From Nicotiana tabacum (lineage: Eukaryota; Streptophyta; Magnoliopsida; Solanales; Solanaceae), in the NCBI RefSeq assembly GCF_000715075.1, contig NC_134085.1:138212060-138276059 (forward strand): 64,000 nucleotides of DNA. The letters run 5' to 3'. Position numbers and translations under genes: made by a program. Every line of letters starts with the position of its first letter. Position 1 is the first letter of the stretch. Below are positions 1 through 11,230 of the stretch, one piece after another. Under the pieces are notes generated by a model that saw only the letters and a list, made by a program, of their open reading frames with translations, had not been told where the DNA came from and searched no databases.

Positions 1-34
1 CCAGACTGAACCTTCTGGGGATGCCGAGGTAAAC

Positions 35-1629
35 ATGTCTGTACCACTTGAATTTGAAGCACCACCCCCTGCAAAGACGCCAACACCAATTAAATTCGAG
101 TTTGGGTCTCTAGCAAACGCACATACACCGTTTGAAGTTGCAGTTTTACCCTCCAAAACACATGCTCCGTTCAGAGTAAAGGTGCTCATCCCAGTAGCAA
201 TGATGGCCGTAACATCGTTCCATACAAATGGCATACCTTTGGATTACATAGCCGAGGCGAGAAGGAAAGGGAAAACTAAATTCGGGGAAACGGTTGCGGC
301 ACAAGGTATGATAAAAACCGGTAGGGTTTATAATCCGGAGCATTTAGTTGAGCCGAGTAAGCAGGCCTCTAGTTAGCCGACCATCATTGAAACCGGACCC
401 GATGATCTCTGGAGAAATATACAAGATAAGGAATACTCAGTCATTGATCAGCTGAACAAAACACCGACACAGATTTCTATCCTAGCTTTGCTGCAAAGTT
501 CCGACATACATAAGAATGCCTTGTTGAAGGTGCTGAGTGAGGCACATGTACCAAGCAACATCACCGGAGGAGAAATGGAAAACATGGTAGGGCAGGTATT
601 AGAAAGTCACAACATCACTTTTCATGAAGATGAGCTGCCACCAGAAGGGTTGAGTCACAACAAAGCGTTGCACATCACCGTGCAATGCGAAGATTATTTT
701 ATCACTAGGGTCCTGATTGATGGAGGGTCCAGCCTCAATATTTATCTGTTGGTAACACTCAGAACATTGGGAAAGGGTCTACATGGGATCAAGGATGGGG
801 CCATCAACGTCAAAGCTTTCCACGGTTCCCAAAGATCCACCATTAGGGAAATCAGCATGTATTTGCAAATGGGGCCTACTTGGTTCGACATTGATTTTTA
901 GGTCATAGACGTGCCGACATCTTACAACTTGCTATTGGGACGGCCGTGGATTCATGCCGCTGGGGCCGTAGCATCGACACTACATCAGGTGGTGAAATTT
1001 GAGTGGAACCACCAAAAGGTGATCATTTACGGTGATGGTAGCAATCCTATATACAGTCTCCAAACCATCCCAGCGATTGGAGGAAGGATAAAGATAGGCG
1101 GGGAAACCTATCACCACATCGAGCGAGTCAACGTCGTTGACAAAGACAAATGGTAGGACAACAAAATTGAAAGCATATTAAACTGTAGCGGATATGAGCC
1201 TAGCAAGGGACATGGCAAGAACCTCCAAGGAATCGCCAAGCCTATCAAACTGAAGAAACATGGAACCACTTTCGGTCTAGGATATGAGTATACTTGGGAG
1301 GAATTCAACAACTGGTTGCCACCATGGCGCGGTCCATACTACCCGCTGGAGCAGCCAATACCATATTTGGAGTAGACTTTCCAATCGGTCGATGTTATAT
1401 ATGGGTCAGAAGAAGAGGAAGCACTGGCACCAGTTGGGAATTTGTTCTTAAAAGATGATGGCATGGATTGTTGTGTCATTTTCGAGAAGGAGGGGGAGGA
1501 AGGCCCTTCCATACAGGCCTAAGCCGAGGAGCATGCCTTAACAATTGGACCATCAGAACCACCAGATCTCGGAAAGCCTCAGGGTAGCAAGGCTGAACAA
1601 AGCATCATGCACTATCATTATTTTTACTA
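35..1629 (+). pseudogene. gag C-terminus and retropepsin-type protease of the Tat element
   Basis: Three consecutive pieces in the same reading frame (35-376, 488-901, 911-1156) continue as a readable product to about 1629. The first ends in a gag-like region. The second holds the protease active-site motif as LIDGGSSLNIY (about 712-745) after the conserved DELPPEG stretch. The third has the LLGRPWIHAAGAV motif typical of Tat/gypsy proteases (about 932-970). The pieces are separated by in-frame TAG stops at about 374, 899, 1153 and 1372. The aspartic protease would cleave the gag-pol polyprotein. The final part (1156-1629) is acidic and low in recognisable motifs. The same region of a related family occurs in inverted form at 59213-60207. 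Confidence 0.85.
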
Positions 1630-1790
1630 ATTGATTTTCCTTTCGCATTTTTGAATTTTCGCAATAAGATCTTCCCAATGTTCAAAACAGTTATGAAATT
1701 AATCAAAGCATTTCGATTTCCTTAAAAATCTTACTCTTATTATTTTCTCTCACTACTTTACTTATACAGCACTACTATTACCTATATTGA
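1630..1790 (+). other. AT-rich spacer between protease and RT, possible Ogre-type intron
   Basis: An AT-rich, T-tracted stretch with no open frame separates the protease part from the RT part. It ends in a pyrimidine-rich run followed by TATACAG (AG at 1768-1769), which resembles a 3' splice site. Ogre elements are known to splice an intron between protease and RT. I do not see an intact GT donor at the left edge, so the intron reading is an inference and the site may be mutated. Confidence 0.4.
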
Positions 1791-3474
1791 TGAACCAATG
1801 GCTGTGACATGTAATGAGACAACGCAACAAATGGACATAGATTCAAAGGAAGATGATATACCGGAAGAGATTGTTAAAGAGGTTGAAAATTTTGAGAACA
1901 GACCTAAGTCCAACCTGGACGAGACCGAGATTGTTAACTTGGAAGATGCATAAAATATCAAAGAAACTCGGATCAGCATTCATTTGTTACCGTCAGAAAA
2001 GGAAGAATACACAGAATTTCTGAAGGAATATGAGGACATATTCGCCTGTTCATATGATGACATGACTGGTCTAAGTACATCCGTTGTAGCCCACAAACTG
2101 CCAACTGATTCGACATGTCCACCGGTAAAACAGAAGCTCAGAAAGTTTAAACCCAACATGAGTCTGAAAATCAAGGAAGAAGTCACTAAGCAGGTAAAAG
2201 CTAAGGTCCTCAGGGTAGTAGAATATCCGATATGGTTAACCAATATTGTGCCGGTGCCGAAGAAGGATGGGAAGGTCAGAGTCTGTGTCGACTACCGGGA
2301 TCTCAATCGGGCCAGTCTAAAGGACGACTTCCCCTTGCCGAATATACACATCCTGATCGATAATTGCGCCAAGCATGAGTTGCAATCATTTGTAGATTGT
2401 TTCGCTAGATATCATCAGATCTGGATGGACGAAAAAGATGCTAAGAAAATGGCTTTCATTACACCATGGGGAATGTACTACTCCAAGATGATATTCATGT
2501 TAAAGAATGTAGGGGCTACCTACATGAGGGTCATGACTACTATTTTTCATGATATGATACACAAGGAGATTGAGGTGTATGTAGATGATGTCATCATAAA
2601 GTCCAAAAAAGCCACTGACAACATGGAAGATTTGAGGAAGTTCTTCAACAGACTGAGAAGATACAACCTGAAACTGAATCCCGCAAAATGTGCATTTGGG
2701 GTTCCTATAGGAAAACTACTTGGGTTCATTGTGAGTCGCCGAGGAATAGAACTGGATCCATCTAAGGCCAATGCTATTCAAGAATTGCCACCGCCAAAGA
2801 ACAAGAAGGATGTAATGAGATTCCTAAGAAGACTTAACTACATCAGTCGGTTCATAGCACAATCTACGGTCATCTGTGAGCCGATCTTTAAGATGTTAAA
2901 GAAGGACGCCGCTACCACATGGACTGATGATTGCCAAAAAGCTTTCGACAGAATCAAGGAGTACCTATCAACACCACCAGTCTTAGTTCTTCCTGAGCCG
3001 GGTAGACCTCTATTACTCTACCTTGCAGTATTAAATGTAGCGTTTGGTTGTGTTATGGGGTAGCATGATGAAACAGGGAGGAAGGAGCAGGCCATCTATT
3101 ACCTCTGTAAGAAGTTTACCCCGTACGAGGCTCGGTATTCTCTGTTAAAGCGCACCTATTGTGCTTTGACTTGGGTAGCTCAGAAGTTGAGGCACTACTT
3201 CTGTGCCTATACTACCTATCTCATATCAAGGATAGATCCCTTGAAGTACATCTTTCAGAAGCCCATGCCCACTGGCAAGCTGGCCAAGTGGCAAATCCTG
3301 TTAAGTCAATTTGACATTGTCTACGTGTCTCAGAAAGCAATCAAAGGACAGGCACTAGCAGATCACCTTGTTGAAAATCCCGTGGACGGAGAATACAAAC
3401 CCCTGAAAACATATTTTCCTGATGAAGAGGTATCATTCATAGGAGAAGACATTGCAGAATCTTATGACGGTTGA
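1791..3474 (+). pseudogene. reverse transcriptase and first RNase H of the Tat element
   Basis: The longest open piece is 1984-3063 (359 residues). It starts with a gypsy-type linker, then RT motifs: PVPKKDGKVRVCVDYRDLN (about 2250-2308), the FPLPNIH stretch, and the catalytic box VYVDDVIIKSK (about 2575-2607) with both aspartates present. The RT thumb and connection follow. A TAG at 3061 interrupts the RNase H, which continues to 3474 (EARYSLLKRT..., then the QALADHL end). The normal middle triad of RT box B is altered (DCFARYHQI in place of the usual D-x-x-S-G-Y-H pattern), another sign of decay. This enzyme would have copied the element's RNA into DNA. Confidence 0.88.
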
Positions 3475-4101
3475 AGAATGTTTTTCGATGGAGCAGCAAA
3501 TTTCAATGGAGTTGGCGTAGGAGCGGTCCTATTATTAGAAACCGGTCAGTATTATCCAGTATCTGCCAAACTCAGGTTCCCCTGTACCAATAATATGGCC
3601 GAGTATGAAGCCTGCATCTTAGGACTCAAGATGGCCACTGACATGAACATCCAAGAGTTGCTAGTAATTGGGGATTCAAACTTGCTTATACATCAGGTCC
3701 GAGAAGAATGGGCGCCCAAAAACTCCAAGATACTCCCTTATCTGTATCATGTGCAGGGGTTGAGAAAGAGGTTCACAAAGACGGAATTCCAGCATGTTCC
3801 CAGGGTCCAGAATGAATTCGTCGATGCATTGGCTACCCTATCATCCATGATACAACATCCAGACAAGAATTTCATTGATCCCATTTCGGTAAAGATCCAT
3901 TATCAGCCCGCTTACTGTGCTCATGTCGAAGAAAAAGCAGACAGAAAGCCTTGGTTTTATGATATCAAGGAATACTTGGCAAAAGGAGAATACCCAGAGC
4001 TCGCAAACGTTATTCAGAAGCACAAACATCGGAGGTTATCCAACAATTTCTTTCACAACGGAGGAATCTGTACAGGAGGACTCCTGATTTGGGATTATTA
4101 A
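3475..4101 (+). pseudogene. second (archaeal-type) RNase H of the Tat element
   Basis: A separate RNase H fold follows a TGA at about 3472. It reads MFFDGAANFNGVGVGAVL at its start (3478 on), with the first active-site Asp in FFDGA. NNMAEYEACILGL (about 3589-3627) carries the catalytic Glu, and VIGDSNLLIHQV (about 3667-3702) carries the next Asp. The domain ends near VDALATLSSM. This extra RNase H is diagnostic of the Tat clade and of related plant gypsy elements, and is thought to be an acquired replacement for degraded RNase H activity. The tail (3850-4101) links to integrase and ends in TAA. Confidence 0.85.
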
Positions 4102-5200
4102 GGTGTGTCGATGCAAAGGAAGCATCTAGGCTATTAGAGGAAATTCATGCAGGGACCTGCGGTCCACATATGAATGGCTTTGTTTTAGCAAAGAAAATAT
4201 TTCGAGCTGGTTACTTTTGGATGACTATGGAAACAGACTGCATCCAGTATGTCTGAAAGTGCCACCGCTGCCAGATACATGCAGACATGATAAAGGTGCC
4301 TCCAAATGAGCTTAATGCAACAAGCTCGCCGTGGCCGTTCGCCGCCTGAGGAATGGATGTTATCGGACCAATTGAACTTACCGCATCAAACGGACACAGA
4401 TTTATCCTAGTAGCAATTGATTATTTCACCAAATGGGTTGAAGCAACATCTTATAGGGCAGTAACTAAGAAAGTCGTGACGGATTTCATCCGCGACCGTA
4501 TCATGTGTCGGTTCGGAATTCCAGAGTCAATCATTACTGATAATGGCTCCAACCTCAACAGTGATTTGATGAAATCCATGTGTGAAACCTTCAAGATCAA
4601 ACACAAGAATTCTACAACTTACAAACCTCAGATGAATGGAGCTGTAGACGCTGCCAACAAGAATATCAAGAAGATACTAAGGAAAATGATAGAGAAGCAT
4701 AAGCAGTGGCACGAGAGGCTCTCATTTGCATTATTGGGATACCGCACCACAGTCCGCACATCGACAGGAGCAACCCCCTATATGCTGGTTTACGGTACAG
4801 AGGTAGTCATTCCCGCTGAGGTGGAAATTCCCTTATTAAGAATCATACAGGAAGTAAAGCTAGACGATACAGAATGGGTGAAAAATCATTACGAGCAGCT
4901 AGATCTTATAGATGGAAAGAGAATGAATGCAGTTTGCCATGGTCAACTTTATCAGAACAGGATGTCCAGAGCCTTCAACAAAAGAGTCAAGCCGAGACAG
5001 TTCACATTGGGGCAACTGGTGTTAAAGAAAATCTTTCCACATCAAGATGAAGCCAAATGGAAATTCTCTCCCAACTGGTAGGATCCGTACATGGTTCACC
5101 GGGTTCTAACAGGAGGAGCTCTCATACTTGTAGAAATGGACGGAGAAGTTTGGCCAAAGCCGAACAATTCAGACGCAGTCAAGCGATACTATGTGTAGCC
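4102..5200 (+). pseudogene. integrase of the Tat element
   Basis: Frame traces from 4102 give the HHCC zinc-finger end (KCHRCQIH at about 4258-4281, after an in-frame TGA at 4255). The open piece 4353-5081 holds the catalytic core: first Asp in MDVIGPI, second in IITDNGSNLNS (about 4534-4566). At the third position, where integrases carry Glu, the codon is GAC (Asp) in GAVDAANKN (about 4639-4665). That change alone would be expected to impair strand transfer. The C-terminal domain continues past a TAG (5079-5081) to a stop near 5198. A TGA at about 4346 also breaks the frame between zinc finger and core. Confidence 0.85.
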
Positions 5201-5919
5201 TTTATGCTTTCCTTATATGATGTAATTTGAACTACGCATGACCGGATTCCCGTTTAAGAGGGGATACGTAGGCAGCCCTGTGGGTTCGGTCACAATTCAA
5301 TAAAATTTTCATTTCCCCCGCTATTGGAAATTTGGGCAGAATTTTAAGGAGGACCCTCAACATTCCGGAGTGATTTTAGCCATTCGCCGCGAGCAGCTGT
5401 CAGAAGAAGTAACCCAGTAAACTAGGGCAGAATTTTGATGAAGACCCTCAAAATTCCGTAACAAGAAAGGATGAAATGTCTTGGACCACGTCGCATGTCG
5501 TTGGTTCATCTAAAAGAAATTATCCTTAATTATGCACTTATGTTATGCTTTTACTAGATCATGCATGTTTATTACTAAAATTTCCTTGTTTAGCAATGCT
5601 ACCTCAATGATACGTACAGTATTACCAGATCAAAGCCGAGCAGGTCAAGCAAGGCCGGCAGGGGATATAAACTAACTTTTCCCCCTTTACAAACTCACGA
5701 TTTTTCTTTGGATGCAGGCACTTGAGTTGCAAAATCATCAAATATACTATACGCTCACTCACAAAGTTCAGGAATACAACTCTCCAAATCGTTCCACTTG
5801 CTCGCAACTGCTATCCGCATAACAGTGTCCCCAACATGCACAATATCCCCAACAATCATGATACTGCAATATGCTATCAGCTAAGAAAACTCTGTTGCCA
5901 TTTGCAATTTTTACTTCTT
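5201..5919 (+). other. 3' untranslated zone of the Tat element, unique part
   Basis: No coding capacity was recognised between the integrase stop and the first tandem array. There are short phrases such as 'GGGCAGAATTTT' repeated at about 5332 and 5425, which suggest a small internal duplication. Long 3' untranslated zones are normal for Tat/Ogre elements. Confidence 0.6.
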
Positions 5920-6276
5920 GCATAGGGCTACCATTCTGCCTTTCGAGACTAAGCTCTGTCTCCATCTGCATTCCCTGCATTGCATAAGGCTACCATTCTG
6001 CCTTTCGAGGTTATGCTCTACCTCCATCTGCATTCTCTGCATTGCATAAGGCTACCATTCTGCCTTCCGAGGTTAAGCTTTACCTCCATCTGCATTCTCT
6101 GCATTGCATAAGGCTACCATTCTGCCTTCCGAGGTTAAGCTCTACCTCCATCTGCATTCTCTGCATTGCATAAGGCTACCATTCTGCCTTCCAAGACTAA
6201 GCTCTGTCTCCATCTGCATTCTCTGCATTGCATAAGGCTACCATTCTTCCTTCTGAGGTTAAGCTCTACCTCCATC
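5920..6276 (+). repeat. 62-bp tandem repeat array, 5.75 copies
   Basis: The unit begins GCATAAGGCTACCATTCTGC and restarts at 5920, 5982, 6044, 6106, 6168 and 6230, an exact 62-bp period. Copies differ by a few substitutions. The array is inside the element's 3' untranslated zone. Tat/Ogre elements are known to carry such hypervariable arrays. Confidence 0.9.
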
Positions 6277-6600
6277 TTGCATGGCTAAAAGATTGCCACT
6301 TCATTTACATCTTCCATGGCTGAAAGATCGCCACTTCATTTACATCCTGCATGGCTGAAAGATCGTCACATTATTTACATTTTGCATCGGCTGACAGATC
6401 GCCACTTTATTTACATCTTGCATCGGCTAAAAGATCGCCATTTTATTTACATCTTGCATGGCTAAAAGATCGCCACTTCATTTACATCTTGCATCGGCTG
6501 AAAGATCGCCACTTCATTTACATCTTGCATCAGTTGAAAGATCGCCACTTTATTTACATCTTGCATGGCTGAAAGATCGCCACCTACTACATCTCATAGG
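6277..6600 (+). repeat. 35/36-bp tandem repeat array, about nine copies
   Basis: The unit reads CTGAAAGATCGCCACTTCAT followed by TTACATCTTGCATGG, or CATCGG in the 36-bp version. It follows the 62-bp array without a gap and is unrelated in sequence. Short apparent ORFs here (for example 6351-6572) are translations of the repeat, visible as an iterated tyrosine/histidine-rich peptide, and are not genes. Confidence 0.9.
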
Positions 6601-6603
6601 CTG

Positions 6604-6790
6604 AAAGATTTCCAAATCATCCGAAGGCATCATTGTTCGGAGGCACCATTTTCATAGCCCGAGAATGCCATGTCATGGCCTGAGGACCCTTTTATATTTT
6701 GCATATCATTATTCAAAGGCATCATAGTTCGGAGGCATCATTTTCATAAGCCCGAGAGCACCATTTCATGGCCTGCGAATCCTTATTATA
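6604..6790 (+). repeat. two imperfect ~94-bp repeats
   Basis: The phrase TTCGGAGGCACCATTTTCAT at about 6635 recurs as TTCGGAGGCATCATTTTCAT at about 6728, with matching flanks mentioning CCCGAGA and CATGGCCTG. This is a third repeat type in the same untranslated zone. The rest of the zone to 7204 is unique. Confidence 0.65.
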
Positions 6791-7204
6791 TGCTTTATGG
6801 CCCAGGACGTCATGGTCTGAGGACGTCATCCTAACCGTCCAAAGACAACATTTCATGGTCCGATTGGAACTTGTATCATGTTTAAATTTCCGCACAACAT
6901 ATGGTTCACTTGCAGGTAAACCGTTGAGAAACGACCGTCTTAGTAGGAGCAATCCCGCTCCAGTTCCCGCAGCCCTATTAGACTTTAACCATCCATCCTA
7001 ACCCAAATATCGCGTCCAACTTGGAAAATCTCCATCGGCATATTCCGCCGACGGATCCTCGACTACATATGGCCTGATTCTTGTAAGACCAGGGATATGT
7101 AGACAGCTCAGGAGCCAGAGCTCAGTCAAATTCTTCAAACCATTCCGTTCGGTCAAAATTGGCCATCATATCTTTACCTGATAACTCTTTTATCCTTCCG
7201 GGGT

Positions 7205-7217
7205 AAAGAGGGGCAGC
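7205..7217 (+). promoter_or_regulatory. polypurine tract of the Tat element
   Basis: The purine run AAAGAGGGGCAGC lies directly before the LTR start TGTTGATACCC at 7218. It is the expected primer site for plus-strand DNA synthesis. Confidence 0.85.
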
Positions 7218-9635
7218 TGTTGATACCCAATTTTTCCCTGTATATTTTTTATATGCAAAATACTTTCAAAATAGAAGGTATATGCATGTATAAGTATGTC
7301 CCAAGGTTTTACTATTTTTCTCTTAATTTTTATAGATTTTTAAATCTATTTACTGCTTTATTTTATCAAGAAAACCCCAATAATTATCCCCAAAATTATC
7401 ATTTTTGGGTGATTCAATTATTGGATTCTTATATTTATATTAAAATATATCTGGCATAATTTTTGCATATTTTGTACAAATTTATTTAGTATTTTAAAGC
7501 TAAATTGTGTATAATTGCGATATTAGCCTATTTTAAGATTTAATTGTTTTCATAATTATAAAATTGACTCCAGTATTTTTAGTTTGATATTACATATTAT
7601 TAATCATTTTAGTATCTTTAATTTATTTCCAAAAATTATTTTACTATTTTTATAAAATAAATAAGGGAAAATGGCTATTTAAATGCTAGCCCCGTTTATT
7701 TCAATTTTAGCCTTATTTGAACCTCCAATTGAACCCAATTTTAAACCCAATTACCCTAACCCAATCCCTGTTTGAACCGGCCCAATTCCTAAACTACCCG
7801 CCCCTGATCCAATTAAGTTCAACCTGCCCGGCCCCCCATTAAATCCAGGTCGTTGATCAAAATGATCAACGGCCACAATCCCTCCTTTCCTTTTTTAATC
7901 CACCAATACCCCTTAACCCTAAATCATTTCACCTAACCAGCCGCCTCTGAAACCCTCCCCTCTCTCAAAACACTCTCGAACCTTCTCTAACCCTAGCCGC
8001 CTCCCATCACTTCTACCTTGAAATCCACCGGGAACCATGGCTTCTCAGGCTATGGAAGTCTTATACACACCTCCTCTTGCTCCCACGTGCCTTATACCTG
8101 AAGATTCGAGGCCTAACCGTGAAGGGTTGAACACAGACCTCTGTCGATTCGAGGTTCCAGGGTCATCTCCGGCTTTGCTCCAACGTACCAAGGTTATTTG
8201 AGCCTGTTTTTGACCTCTCCGACTCAGATCGGTGGCCTTTCAAAGCCTTTCTAATTTCTACGGTTCTTCTGAAGCCCAAACCTTTCGAGGTTTTTCTCCG
8301 ATTTCTTTAGATCCGTTGTGTATCTGTGCTCTCCTTGAGTTTTCAAACGATTTCCCTAACTTTTCTTTCGAAAATTACTTTTTTAAAAAATCTTTCTTTC
8401 TGATCTAGGGTTTTCTAAAAAAATGTTTATGTGTTTCTCTTACTTTCTTTCCCTTTTCATTGTGTATTTTCCTCTACTATGCTCCAATGTTTTTATCTAT
8501 CACGTTCTCGTATGTTCTCCTACTGTGTTCTGTTCTTGTATGTTCTTCAACTGAGTTTTTATACTCCGTTCTTATATGTTTCTTTTATTGTGTTTTATAT
8601 ACTTCATGCTTGTATGTTCTTCTATCATGTTTTTCGTACTGTGTTCTCATATGCTTTTCTATTATGTTCTTGTATTTTTCTTCTACTATGTTCCAGCATG
8701 TTTCTCCTACTGTACTTTCCTGCTAAGTTCTTAAGCTTCCTTACTTTCCTTCTACTAAGCCCTGTTTAAGTTTCTTCTAAAAAAATTCTTAAGCATGTTC
8801 ACTGTTCCTATCGGTATTTCTCCTCTATTTTTTCTTTGAGTGCTTCTACTGTGTTCTGCATGTTACCTTGATATCATGCTTTCTCATGAGTTTTACTGTT
8901 GATAGAAGCATGCAAGAGGCTTCATTTATTCTCTGAAACCTCTGAGCCCGCTTTGACTACTTGTCTTCTCATCTCTGTACTTGATTCAAGGAGGAAACCC
9001 TAGAATTTGGGAGTTCTGCCAAGGTTTGATTGAATTAGGGTTTTATTTTAGAACCCTTAACTCTTTCAGACTGACTTTGAGTCTCTGACTGAGTTTGGAC
9101 ATCTTTGTTTTCATACAATGCTAAACTTTTTGCTAAACTATTCCACACAGGATTTTTTCTACTAATTTACACGGCAGTCTTCTTTCATGCTCACATGCTC
9201 CTTATATATGATGAATTTTCCTCTAAATGGTTTTCAAATTTGCAATTAGTGCAAGCTTCCTTCTGAATAAGGCCTGATTGATTTCTTTCCATTGTTTACT
9301 AATTTTCTCTCTGACACGACCTAAGTGAAACCCTTCTTCATCTTTTCTGACTTGGTTCATTCATACAAAATCTCTGACCCTTTTGATTTACTGGTTGTTA
9401 ACTGATATTCTTACCTTATTTGCACAAACCGTGTATATTAAAACCTTGCCCTTAAATAACTTTTATGTATTTACCCCTAATTGCCTACTCTGCACAAAGT
9501 GTTTGATTAATTTCTTTCCTTAATTGGTTTATACCTGTTTGAATCTGAATCCCTTAATTAAGGGAAGCCCTGTGTAATTGATCGACAATCAGTTTTCAAA
9601 CTATTTTCTTACCTTATTTCTGTCTGCTTTCTACA

Positions 9636-9645
9636 CTATAAAAGG
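9636..9645 (+). promoter_or_regulatory. probable TATA box of the Tat LTR
   Basis: CTATAAAAGG is followed about 20 bp later by CT/CA-rich ACTTCACACTTCACACTACA, a typical start-site context. This would mark the U3/R boundary of the long LTR. It is a motif match only. Confidence 0.5.
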
Positions 9646-10559
9646 CACGACACTTCACACTTCACACTACACACTTCACAATCTCTTCTGAATTCTCACT
9701 CTCACATAATAGAATTCTTCCTTATTGTATGCATTCTGACTTTCACAAGACTATTGTTTTTCCCTGTTTGTTTCTTTGAAACTGGTATGTCCTAATTTAA
9801 CTTTAGCATCACCACAATGTGTTTACTTACAGCTTTCTGCATCTATGTGTACTTTACTACTTCTGCAGAGTTAAATACTTAAACTAGCATGTTGATTTCC
9901 TTTTTCTTGTTTCTGCTATGAATCCCTATTCCCTATTTCCCTTCATGTGCTTTGAGTTACAGTTTAAAACATGGCAATATGCAAGTTATTATCTATGGTT
10001 TGAACTTGATCCCTTATGGGATCCTAACCTCTAAACAATGTGATCCAGTAGTCTTATGGGTGTGCCAACATGTCCCATTGTTGGGTTATATCCACTAACC
10101 CGCTTTTTCCTCTTGCAACTCCCCATTCCCTATATCCCTATGTGTACTGTCTCCCTTCCCCTTTTCCCCTTTCAGAATTCTACACTTGCACTCTCTCTTA
10201 GTTCCTAAGTTCTGCCCCTCTCTTGTGAGCCTTGCCTTGGGACCTTGAGTTCCCTCTGAACTTGGACACCTGAGGGCTGGCCCTTCCACACTGCACCATG
10301 GCTTAATCCGTGATACATTTGGGTGTAATCACTGCCCGGAGTTCATATGAGACTCTTAGGGAACTCTGACACACCCCAAATAGGAGAAAGTCTTTGAAAT
10401 ATGATCTCTTGGAGTTGATTTACTTCATACTTCAGACAGGAAGTCTGAATCAAGCTCTCCTTGGTTGCACTTTTTAATTTCTGATGTACTTTTCCTTTAC
10501 TTTACTTTTCTGGGTTGTAATAATTTTGTAATAAAACTCTTGGGGATGATCAATAAAGA

Positions 10560-11230
10560 GGGAGGGTAACTATGTATGCAAAAGGGGGTAGATAACCTGC
10601 CTATAGGAGTTTATGAATTTCTGCATTCTCATGTAGATACCATGTCTATAGGAATCTTGCATTTGCGTATAGATACCATGTCTATAAGGATTTGTGCATA
10701 GATACCATGTTCATAGGAATCTTGCATTCTCTTGAAGGTACCATGCCTATAGTTTATTTCTGAACTTCTTCATAGCATATAGATATGCTGCCTATAGGAA
10801 TTTCTGAATTTCTGCACATCATGTAGATATCCTGCCTATAGGTTCTTTCTGAATCTTGCATACGCATTCCTCATCAGGAAAACATGTTCGTAGGTCTTAA
10901 ATAATCAACTGCAATTAGATATCATGTTCATAGGCTTTAAACAAAATTCAGCATCTAGATGTCATACCTATAAGGTTTCTGCATTTTTTGCTACGTTTAT
11001 AAGAGTGTCCAAAATCGACAACACATAGAAAGCATGCCTATAGGAGCCTTAATCAAAATATGAATCGTTTTGCTTACTTATAAGTCTAAAACCAGTAACA
11101 ATGACGAATGATCTTTTGTTAAAACTTGCCTTTCTTTAATAACAGACGATTTTCTTAAATTAGTATGTATTCATGTTAGTTTCATTATTTCTGGAATCAG
11201 TAGATATCATGCCTATATGGGTCTTCGTCT
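10560..11230 (+). repeat. degenerate 'ATAGATACCATGCCTATAGG' repeats inside the Tat LTR
   Basis: The phrase TAGATACCATGTCTATAGGA recurs with changes at about 10636, 10672, 10700, 10738, 10790, 10830, 10916, 10956, 11030 and 11201. Spacing varies (roughly 30-90 bp), so this is a diverged, expanded repeat family rather than a clean array. It lies downstream of the presumed promoter, inside the transcribed part of the LTR. Confidence 0.7.

Noticed and set aside
6351..6572. Repetitive Tyr/His-rich ORF that could look like a repeat protein
   Set aside because: It only translates the 35/36-bp tandem array in a retrotransposon 3' untranslated zone.
8431..8769. 112-codon Phe/Leu/Ser-rich ORF resembling a membrane protein
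   Set aside because: It is a pyrimidine-rich, low-complexity zone of the Tat LTR, and the same DNA gives a similar product in another frame.
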